The notes under the pieces: model-generated
Databases searched by the model: none
Told to the model about the DNA's origin: nothing
The model's input: only the letters and a program-made list of their open reading frames with translations
Program-made: the position numbers and the translations under genes
DNA from: Pseudoalteromonas sp. '520P1 No. 423'
GTDB lineage: Bacteria > Pseudomonadota > Gammaproteobacteria > Enterobacterales > Alteromonadaceae
DNA length: 64,000 bases
Direction of reading: 5' to 3'
NCBI RefSeq assembly: GCF_001269985.1
Contig: NZ_BBZB01000001.1
Span: forward strand, 3,038,001-3,102,000
Part shown: positions 28,017 to 39,200 of the stretch, in pieces
Layout of the letters: the number at the start of each line of letters is the position of its first letter
Numbering within the stretch: the stretch's first letter is position 1

Positions 28017-30169
28017 CACAATGCCGCCTTTATTTTACCTGACTTTAAGGCTTCTAATACTTTATCTCTTGGTCCATCAGCAACAAGACGTCCTCTTTCC
28101 ATGACTAATATACGATCAACAAGATCTAGCATACTTGCTTTGTGGGTGATCAAGATAAATGTTTTATCTTGAATAATGCCTTTTATATTATTTTTAATTT
28201 CTGATTCTGAAAAATTATCCATGCTACTTGTTGGCTCATCAAGCACTAGCATTGGAGGATTAAATAACAGAGCCCTAGCAAGTGCTACAGCCTGACGTTG
28301 TCCACCAGATAAATAGCACCCTCGCTCTCCTACTTGTCTATCTAATCCTTCAGGATCGATATCAGTAAATCTGGTTACACCAGCAAGGCCAGCAGCTCGG
28401 GTTATAAGAGCGTCATCTACATGTGGTACACCCAAAGTGATATTGTCACGAATAGAACCAAAAAATAATGTACTATCTTGTGCCAGACAACCTATTTTTT
28501 GACGCAAATCAGCAGGACTAATTTGTTTGATATCAATCCCATCTATTCTTATAGCACCTTCTGAAGGTTGATAAAAGTTAACCAATAGTTTTTCAATAGA
28601 TGTTTTACCTGCACCAATGCGACCAATAATAGCAACTTTTTCACCACTGTTTATATTGAAGCTAACATCAGTCAAAGCATTTATTTGAGCACCTGGATAA
28701 GCAAAATTGACTTTTTCAAATTTAATTTCACCATCAAAATGACCGCGGTGTAAATATCTATCCATATTTTCACCTGGTAATTCCATTATTTCATCAAGTG
28801 TATTGAGCGCTGAATGCGCTTGGTTGTATCTAGTGATCAATAATGCAACTTGAGAAAATGGAGACATAGCTCGACCTGTAAGCATAACTGATGCAATCAT
28901 CGCACCCATGCTTATATTGCCTTCAGTTATTTGATATACACCAAAAATAACAACAAATACATTTGCAACTTGGGCAACAAGACTATTCACACTACCAACA
29001 GATGTCGCATATTTTTTTATCTTAATATTCCAGTTTGCAATATGGCCTATTAGTTGTTCCCACTTGGATTGAAATTGGCTTTCAGAACCTGTTAGTTTTA
29101 TTGTCTCAATACCTTGCAAAGACTCAACTAAATGCGCATTTTTTTGCACTGAAAAACGACTACCTTGCTCTACTTCAAATTTAATTTTACCTTTTATCCA
29201 AAAGGAGAAAACAAGCATAATAATAATACCTACTAGAGGGATCCAAACGATTGGGCCTGCAACAACCGCTATGATGATTAAAAATATGAGAGAAAATGGT
29301 ACATCTAAAAGCGCTGATACTGTTGCTGATGTGATAAAATCTCTTATAGATTCAAATTCTTGAATTTGTTTAGCAAAAGCCCCCACAGATGGCGGCCGAT
29401 TGCTCATATCTAAGCTCAGTGTTTTCTCAAATAATGTAGAAGATAACAGTAAATCTGACTTTTTAGCGGCGGTTTCGAGTAGGTGGGCTTTAATTTCTTT
29501 TAAAATAAAATCAAAAACTAATATTATAAACATACCAAAAGCAAGTACCCAAAGCGTATCTAATGCTTGATTGGGTACTACCCGATCATATACATTCATT
29601 ACAAATAGCGGTGAGCTAACTGCAAATAAATTTACAAAAAAAGCTGCTAATAATACATCTTTATAAATAGGTGTAGAAAGCTTTAATGTGCTCCAAAACC
29701 AATGACCATGGTTGGTTTTTAAAGTTTCTTTTGCCCTTTCATCAAATCGGTATCGCTTTCTGATATAAAAACAATATCCAGAATATTCGTCTTCTATTTG
29801 CTCTCGTTCAATAAGATCGTGACTAGAAGGTAAATCAGGCCATACAATTTCTAATTTATCTTCTTTATAAGATAGTAAAACACATGCTCGGCCATCTTTT
29901 AGCATCAAAACACATGGCAACATTAAAGAGGGTAATTTTTTTAATTCTTTTTTCTTAAGTTTAGTTTCCATCCCAGCTCTAAGTGCTGCTCTTGGCATCA
30001 ATTTAGGAGATAATTTACCATCTTCTAAGGGGAGGCCCGAACTCATAGCTTCAGCTGAAAATGGTTTTCCATAAAATTTACTTAAAAAAACTAAGCATCC
30101 TAATAATGGATCTTGCTCTTGGCGGTTTAGCTCTAATGATTGAGCTAACGTATCTTTTTCATTGATCAT
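28016..30169 (-). CDS. lapB: Type I secretion ABC transporter of the adhesin (LapB)
   Basis: About 717 residues: an N-terminal C39-like domain that looks inactive (Cys present in PLLGCLVFL but the usual His is replaced in RACVLLSY), six membrane helices, and an ATPase domain with Walker A GRIGAGKTS, signature LSGGQRQAVALARAL and Walker B MLVLDEPTSSMD. Such C39-like domains hold RTX substrates without cutting them. I prefer the ATG at 30169: the alternative GTG at 30202 sits in the loop of a long inverted repeat. It energises export of the giant adhesin encoded upstream. Confidence 0.94.
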   Translation of the reverse strand: MINEKDTLAQSLELNRQEQDPLLGCLVFLSKFYGKPFSAEAMSSGLPLEDGKLSPKLMPRAALRAGMETKLKKKELKKLPSLMLPCVLMLKDGRACVLLSYKEDKLEIVWPDLPSSHDLIEREQIEDEYSGYCFYIRKRYRFDERAKETLKTNHGHWFWSTLKLSTPIYKDVLLAAFFVNLFAVSSPLFVMNVYDRVVPNQALDTLWVLAFGMFIILVFDFILKEIKAHLLETAAKKSDLLLSSTLFEKTLSLDMSNRPPSVGAFAKQIQEFESIRDFITSATVSALLDVPFSLIFLIIIAVVAGPIVWIPLVGIIIMLVFSFWIKGKIKFEVEQGSRFSVQKNAHLVESLQGIETIKLTGSESQFQSKWEQLIGHIANWNIKIKKYATSVGSVNSLVAQVANVFVVIFGVYQITEGNISMGAMIASVMLTGRAMSPFSQVALLITRYNQAHSALNTLDEIMELPGENMDRYLHRGHFDGEIKFEKVNFAYPGAQINALTDVSFNINSGEKVAIIGRIGAGKTSIEKLLVNFYQPSEGAIRIDGIDIKQISPADLRQKIGCLAQDSTLFFGSIRDNITLGVPHVDDALITRAAGLAGVTRFTDIDPEGLDRQVGERGCYLSGGQRQAVALARALLFNPPMLVLDEPTSSMDNFSESEIKNNIKGIIQDKTFILITHKASMLDLVDRILVMERGRLVADGPRDKVLEALKSGKIKAAL

Positions 30170-30185
30170 ATTGTCTATCTTTTTG

Positions 30186-30215
30186 ATATTGTTCTTTATC
30201 ACTAAAGAACAATAT
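30186..30215 (-). repeat. Perfect 13-bp inverted repeat between lapA and lapB
   Basis: Arms 30186-30198 and 30203-30215 are exact reverse complements with a 4-nt loop. No T run follows on the minus strand, so it is not a standard terminator. Its place between the adhesin and transporter genes suggests an mRNA processing, stability or partial-termination element. Confidence 0.6.
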
Positions 30216-30265
30216 ATAACTACAAGAAAATAAGGCTAAAAACTTATCACTATAAAAATCAAGGA

Positions 30266-33200
30266 TTAGTCATGAGACAGTTTAATGTCATCTATTAATT
30301 TTTGAATCAACTCAAACTCCTGATGTTCTGAAATTTCCAATGTTTTTGGATTATTACTAGGCTTAGCGACTTGTTTAGCCTCTGTAATTTCACCTTCAAT
30401 TTCATTTCTTTCAAATGATAAGTTTAAATATGTATCTAAAGATTCGATTTCTTCACCTTCATCCTTAACTAAATCAGACATAGTTAAGTTCATATCTGAT
30501 ATAGCTTCAACTGTATTAAGATCTAAAAACTGTGCCACCTCTCTTTCATTAGGATTAATTTTTAATTCATCATCAGTCTCGCTTTGCATAGGCTCTAAAC
30601 TATCAATACCAAGTATTGCTTGATCGTTAGAAAAGTTGAACATTAAGCTATCTGATTCAGCTTCTGAATTAATTGTATTCATTTCATCATTTTGCGCTGA
30701 GTTTGAGTCTGCACTTCTTGTTGAGTATTTAAAACTATTATATTCTCTGCCATCTCTTGCTTCATCTTCGGTATCTGTACGTCTTGAAGAACGTGAAGAT
30801 GTATTATCTACAACCAGTTGCCCTTGAGTTAATAGTGTTTGAATTATATCTACATCATTGCTTCCTGTAGCACCAAGATCTAAATCTTGTAATCTAATTG
30901 TTAGATCTACTGCACCATCTTTATCTGAGTCAACAAAAATCCTAGTATCACCATCAACAGTTGTAAAATTTAAATAGGAATTCAGTGTATATGCATTAGC
31001 TGATTCACCAACTAGTAAATCGCTTAAATCTATGATGTCACCCGCAGTAAAGTCAACAATTGTATCCGTACTTCTATCACCTGAGTTTGCTCCAAATTTA
31101 AATATATCGTTTCCACTACCGCCGACTAGAATATCATGACCAGCACCGCCTTCAAGGGTATCGTTTCCAGCTTCACCCATAATGGCATCATTACCAGCTA
31201 AACCATTTAATGTATCATTTGCTGTCGTACCATATAATACATCTGTGTTTGATGTACCTTGGGTATGATCTGGAAATGCGACATTTATTGTAAATTCAGC
31301 AGATGATGAATCGCCATCATTATCTGTCATAGTCGCAGTAAAGGTTTCAATATAATCTTGTCCATTATTTGATAAAGCTGTCGCTTCATATGAATACTCA
31401 TTTTTATTGAAATCAACGGTTAATTTACCACCTAGCGCAGTATTAATTACCAAAATACCATTAATAGCATTTGCTAATGTATAAGTTTGACCATCGATAG
31501 TTACAGATGTGAAAGTACCACCATCTGCCCCAATAATACTCCCATTTGATAATAATCCATCAAATATATGGCCTGTTGTTTCAACTACTATGGTACTTAA
31601 TAAATGATCTTTTAAATCATCTGCAGAATATACAAGTGTTACCGCAGTATCTACACCATTTGCATGTGCAGCAATACTCAAATATTCAGTTGGTACATTA
31701 CCCATACCAATAGCATAAGATTCAGTGATCCCATTTGCATTGATAAAAGCTTCCCAATCATCTTCAAATGCAAGTGCATCCGATTTATTTTGATTACTCC
31801 ATGGTTCACCATCAGAAATGAAGTAAGTGTAAGTTTTTCCGCCATTTTGAGGTGCTGTAAAATTGTTAATTACACTGTTCAGCCCTAATACGTAGTCAGT
31901 ACCACCATCTGGGTCAACATTTGATGCAGTATCTAACCACGCTTTAGCGTCTGCTAAATTAAGCCAACCATTTGAATGTGCATTTGTAGACCCACTATGC
32001 GTGCTACTAAAGCTTACTAGTTGAACATTTACTGAACCGAGATCATCATATGCTTCTAGTAGTTGCTTAATCGCTTGAATAGCAACTTTCATTCGACTTC
32101 TATCGTCACTACTACTCATATCATATGCCATACTACCTGAAGCATCTAAGATAATAATGACATTAGTTATCTGCTCTTCAAAAACAATAAATTGTGTATC
32201 ACCTGTTGTGCTAGGTGCATCATCAACAATTGTAATATCAAAGCTCGTTGAGCTTTTTAATCCTTGTGCATTTTCTAAAACTAGATCAATAGTTTCTTTA
32301 ATGTCTATGTTATTTGTATGATTTTGAGATGATGAGAGCTTATAGGTATAACTTAACTCTCCAGTTGATGAATTATAATCTGTTAATGTAAATACACCTT
32401 TATCTGTAATAATTGTGATATCTGTTGATGAAAGCGATTCTAATTGTGACAAGCTAATACTTTGTCCCTCAATTTCTATCGAAACAATATCACTACTCTC
32501 ACCTTTAATTATAAAACTACCGCTTGTAAACTCAGCGCCACTATTAGAGTTACCATCAACTAAACCATGTTCATATACAGTTTCATCTTCAACAGAGGTT
32601 ATTGTTGGTGCTTTTGTTCCTGTAACTAATGGAATAATAACTGCCACTATTTGAGAGAAAATAGCTGTTGAATTATTACTACTTTCTGTAGACCTCGCAG
32701 TAACTGTAACATCAAAGTTACTTTGTGATTCAGAGGCTATTAGCGTGATAGCACCATTAAAGTCTTTACCACTTACTGTAAGTGACCAAGTACCATCTGG
32801 GTTCTTAGTTGCACCTACAACACTTACACTGTCAGGTATGCCAGATAATGTAATAGAAAGTGTTTCACTACCATCTCTATCTACTAAGCTTGAATCAATA
32901 TTTAACTCATATTTAAATGCAGAGTTAGTTTCCATATTGCCATTAGATAAATCAACATAAACACTCATATCAGAGAAAACTAGCGTTTCAATACTATAAA
33001 GATGATCACCTGCATCTAAATGGTTAGAATTTGTAGAGTCTGTATCAATTCCTCTTTTATCAATCACTAATAAGTATGCATCATTGCCATGGTCGTCTGG
33101 ATATCTATATTCAATAATGTAATCACTAAATTTACCTGTAAAGATGGCAACATCTTTACCTTCTCCCCCATACATAGAGTCATTACCGGCGCCACCATCA

Positions 33201-36200
33201 AAGATATCGTCTCCACCATAACCATGTATAGCATCGGCCCCTCCTTTACCTAACAAATAATCATTTGTGGTATTGTTAACGCCATTCATCAATGAATCAC
33301 CAAGATCAGTACCTGTAACTGTGCCATCAATAACTATACCGAGTGACGAAGCTAGGTCATTAAAATCAATTGGATTTCCTGTACTAGAGACCGGAATTTG
33401 TACTGGTGTGCTAATAGAAATTAATAGCTCAGGTTTATCTGCAAGGGCTTCTAATATTATAACCGTTGTGTATACTTCAGAACTCCAGTTTGTACCATCT
33501 GAAACACTAAAAGTGAAGCTACCATCTGTGTCGGTATGCTGTGTTGGCACAAAAGTTAATTTCCCTGCAGTAATATCAGCTGCGGTTACCTCAAAGTTGG
33601 CCGCCGTAACTTCAACACCATTTAAATAAAACTTACCATTTGTCGGTAATGTCTCAATTCTAACGGAAGATAGAGGGTTATTTTCAACATCAGAATAATC
33701 ACCGAAATCTGTTAATAAAAGTGCATAACCAAGATTTGTATTATTAAGATCTTCTTTTACAGATATTGAATCATTTGTTGATGTAGGTGCATCATCTTGT
33801 GCATTGATATTAATCGTTAATGTTGACGTATCTGTGGTCTCACCGTTACTCACTGTGTATGTGATCACAGGTACTGGACCATTGTAGTTTTGTGCGGGTT
33901 TAAACGTGTAACTACCATTTGCACTCAGTGTGAATTCACCCACACCGGCAATGATCACCGTTTGACCAGCCGTAAATTCTTGTTGTGACCCATCACCATT
34001 GGCATCTAAGCTGAACTTAGTTACTGTCAGTGTCAGACCATTACCGTCTACACTGTTTTCAAGGACTGTGCCCGTTTGATCTGTATCTTCATTACCTGAT
34101 ACCACTTCATCATTATCTGTAAATACATCATTTTGTGCATTGATATTAATCGTTAATGTTGACGTATCTGTGGTCTCACCGTTAGTCACTGTGTATGTGA
34201 TCACAGGTACTGGACCATTGTAGTTTTGTGCGGGTTTAAACGTGTAACTTCCATTTGCACTCAGTGTGAATTCACCCACACCGGCAATAGTCACCGTTTG
34301 ACCAGCCGTAAATTCTTGTTGTGACCCATCACCATTGGCATCTAAGCTGAACTTAGTTACTGTCAGTGTCAGACCATTACCGTCTACACTGTTTTCAAGG
34401 ACTGTGCCCGTTTGATCTGTATCTTCATTACCTGATACCACTTCATCATTATCTGTAAATACATCATTTTGTGCATTGATATTAATCGTTAATGTTGACG
34501 TATCTGTGGTCTCACCGTTACTCACTGTGTATGTGATCACAGGTACTGGACCATTGTAGTTTTGTGCGGGTTGAAACGTGTAACTACCATTTGCACTCAG
34601 TGTGAATTCACCCACACCGGCAATAGTCATCGTTTGACCAGCCGTAAATTCTTGTTGTGACCCATCACCATTGGCATCTAAGCTGAACTTAGTTACTGTC
34701 AGTGTCAGACCATTACCGTCTACACTGTTTTCAAGGACTGTGCCCGTTTGATCTGTATCTTCATTACCTGATACCACTTCATCATTATCTGTAAATACAT
34801 CATTTTGTGCATTGATATTAATCGTTAATGTTGACGTATCTGTGGTCTCACCGTTACTCATTGTGTATGTGATCACAGGTACTGGACCATTGTAGTTTTG
34901 TGCGGGTTTAAACGTGTAACTTCCATTTGCACTCAGTGTGAATTCACCCACACCAGCAATGGTCACCGTTTGACCAGCCATAAATTCTTGTTGTGACCCA
35001 TCACCATTGGCATCTAAGCTGAACTTAGTTACTGTCAGTGTCAGACCATTACCGTCTACACTGTTTTCAAGGACTGTGCCCGTTTGATCTGTATCTTCAT
35101 TACCTGATACCACTTCATCATTATCTGTAAATACATCATTTTGTGCATTGATATTAATCGTTAATGTTGACGTATCTGTGGTCTCACCGTTACTCACTGT
35201 GTATGTGATCACAGGTACTGGACCATTGTAGTTTTGTGCGGGTTTAAACGTGTAACTACCATTTGCACTCAGTGTGAATTCACCCACACCGGCAATGAGC
35301 ACCGTTTGACCAGCCGTAAATTCTTGTTGTGACCCATCACCATTGGCATCTAAGCTGAACTTAGTTACTGTCAGTGTCAGACCATTACCGTCTACACTGT
35401 TTTCAAGGACTGTGCCCGTTTGATCTGTATCTTCATTACCTGATACCACTTCATCATTATCTGTAAATACATCATTTTGTGCATTGATATTAATCGTTAA
35501 TGTTGACGTATCTGTGGTCTCACCGTTACTCATTGTGTATGTGATCACAGGTACTGGACCATTGTAGTTTTGTGCGGGTTTAAACGTGTAACTACCATTT
35601 GCACTCAGTGTGAATTCACCCACACCGGCAATGATCACCGTTTGACCAGCCGTAAATTCTTGTTGTGACCCATCACCATTGGCATCTAAGCTGAACTTAG
35701 TTACTGTCAGTGTCAGACCATTACCGTCTACACTGTTTTCAAGGACTGTGCCCGTTTGATCTGTATCTTCATTACCTGATACCACTTCATCATTATCTGT
35801 AAATACATCATCTTGTGCATTGATATTAATCGTTAATGTTGACGTATCTGTGGTCTCACCGTTACTCACTGTGTATGTGATCACAGGTACTGGACCATTG
35901 TAGTTTTGTGCGGGTTGAAACGTGTAACTACCATTTGCACTCAGTGTGAATTCACCCACACCGGCAATGATCACCGTTTGACCAGCCGTAAATTCTTGTT
36001 GTGACCCATCACCATTGGCATCTAAGCTGAACTTAGTTACTGTCAGTGTCAGACCATTACCGTCTACACTGTTTTCAAGGACTGTGCCCGTTTGATCTGT
36101 ATCTTCATTACCTGATACCACTTCATCATTATCTGTGAAGGTATCTGATAAAGGATTAACTAGAACAGAAACTGTTGCTGTATTGCCTTCTGCATTAGTA

Positions 36201-39200
36201 TAAGTAAACGTATCTGTGCCATTAAAATTTGGTTTTGGTGTATAAGTTACTGTTCCATCAGCATTGATAACCACTGTTCCATTAGCACCATTAGTCACTG
36301 ACACAACTGGTGATTTTGAACCATCTGGATCTGTATCGTTGGCCAAAACATCAATTTTCACAGAGCCATCTTCATTAACTGTCGCGCTGTCGTCTTTAAT
36401 TACAGTGGCATCCCCATCAGGTGTGACATTCACCGTAACTGTGGCTGTATTGCCTTCTGCATTAGTATAAGTAAACGTATCTGTGCCATTAAAATTTGGA
36501 TTTGGTGTATAAGTTACTGTTCCATCAGCATTGATAACCACTGTTCCATTAGCACCATTAGTCACTGACACAACTGGTGATTTTGAACCATCTGGATCTG
36601 TATCGTTGGCCAAAACATCAATTTTCACAGAGCCATCTTCATTAACTGTCGCGCTGTCGTCTTTAATTACAGTGGCATCCCCATCAGGTGTGACATTCAC
36701 CGTAACTGTGGCTGTATTGCCTTCTGCATTAGTATAAGTAAACGTATCTGTGCCATTAAAATTTGGATTTGGTGTATAAGTTACTGTTCCATCAGCATTG
36801 ATAACCACTGTTCCATTAGCACCATTAGTCACTGACACAACTGGTGATTTTGAACCATCTGGATCTGTATCGTTGGCCAAAACATCAATTTTCACAGAGC
36901 CATCTTCATTAACTGTCGCGCTGTCGTCTTTAATTACAGTGGCATCGCCATCAGGTGTGACATTCACCGTAACTGTGGCTGTATTGCCTTCTGCATTAGT
37001 ATAAGTAAACGTATCTGTGCCATTAAAATTTGGTTTTGGTGTATAAGTTACTGTTCCATCAGCATTGATAACCACTGTTCCATTAGCACCATTAGTCACT
37101 GACACAACTGGTGATTTTGAACCATCTGGATCTGTATCGTTGGCCAAAACATCAATTTTCACAGAGCCATCTTCATTAACTGTCGCGCTGTCGTCTTTAA
37201 TTACAGTGGCATCCCCATCAGGTGTGACATTCACCGTAACTGTGGCTGTATTGCCTTCTGCATTAGTATAAGTAAACGTATCTGTGCCATTAAAATTTGG
37301 ATTTGGTGTATAAGTTACTGTTCCATCAGCATTGATAACCACTGTTCCATTAGCACCATTAGTCACTGACACAACTGGTGATTTTGAACCATCTGCATCG
37401 GTATCATTGGCCAAAACATCGATTACTACAGAGCCGTCTTCATTTACAGTCGCGGTATCATCTTTGATAACCGTTGCATCATCAACAGGTGTAACAAATA
37501 CTGTAACTGTTGCTGTATTGCCTTCTGCATTAGTGTAAGTAAAGGTATCTGTGCCATTAAAATTAGGGTTTGGTGTATAAGTTACTGTTCCATCTTGATT
37601 AATAACAACCGTACCATTTGAACCATTAGTCACTGACACAACTGGTGATTTTGAACCATCTGCATCGGTATCATTGGCCAAAACATCGATTACTACAGAG
37701 CCGTCTTCATTTACAGTCGCGGTATCATCTTTGATAACCGTTGCATCATCAACAGGTGTAACAAATACTGTAACTGTTGCTGTATTGCCTTCTGCATTAG
37801 TGTAAGTAAAGGTATCTGTGCCATTAAAATTTGGATTGGGTGTATATGTTACGGTGCCATCAGGATTAATTGAAACTGTGCCATTAGCACCATTAGTTAC
37901 TGAGACTACAGGAGATTTTTCACTATCAATATCAGAGTCATTAGCTAATACATCAATAACAACTGAGCCATCTTCGTTTACTGATGCTGCATCAGCTTTA
38001 GTTTCTGTTGCATCGGCCGTTCCATTTACCGTCACTGTGATTTCATGTGTTTGACCATCAATCGTCATTACAGTGAAAATTTCTGTAAAGCTTTCGCCTT
38101 CATCTAAGCCTTGAACAGCTGCCAGAGTATTATCTATGTTGTAGACCCAGTTACCATTTTCATCTATGGTCAATGTGCCTAACGTATTAGTGCTTGTTAC
38201 TGAATTAACATCAAATGCTGCAGTATCTGAGCTATCGGTATCGGTAACGGTTAAATGGCCATTAGTGCTAAGTTGGTTATTCGTAACTGATTCATCTTCA
38301 GTCACTGAACCCACATCTGTATCACCTGCTTCTAAGCTAATTTGTGATAAATCTTCTGCACCATTAACCGTCACTGTGATTTCATGTGTTTGACCATCAA
38401 TCGTCATTACAGTGAAAATTTCTGTAAAGCTTTCGCCTTCATCTAAGCCTTGAACAGCTGCCAGAGTATTATCTATGTTGTAGACCCAGTTACCATTTTC
38501 ATCTATGGTCAATGTGCCTAACGTATTAGTGCTTGTTACTGAATTAACATCAAATGCTGCAGTATCTGAGCTATCGGTATCGGTAACGGTTAAATGGCCA
38601 TTAGTGCTAAGTTGGTTATTCGTAACTGATTCATCTTCAGTCACTGAACCCACATCTGTATCACCTGCTTCTAAGCTAATTTGTGATAAATCTTCTGCAC
38701 CATTAACCGTCACTGTGATTTCATGTGTTTGACCATCAATCGTCATTACAGTGAAAATTTCTGTAAAGCTTTCGCCTTCATCTAAGCCTTGAACAGCTGC
38801 CAGAGTATTATCTATGTTGTAGACCCAGTTACCATTTTCATCTATGGTCAATGTGCCTAACGTATTAGTGCTTGTTACTGAATTAACATCAAATGCTGCA
38901 GTATCTGAGCTATCGGTATCGGTAACGGTTAAATGGCCATTAGTGCTAAGTTGGTTATTCGTAACTGATTCATCTTCAGTCACTGAACCCACATCTGTAT
39001 CACCTGCTTCTAAGCTAATTTGTGATAAATCTTCTGCACCATTAACCGTCACTGTGATTTCATGTGTTTGACCATCAATCGTCATTACAGTGAAAATTTC
39101 TGTAAAGCTTTCGCCTTCATCTAAGCCTTGAACAGCTGCCAGAGTATTATCTATGTTGTAGACCCAGTTACCATTTTCATCTATGGTCAATGTGCCTAAC

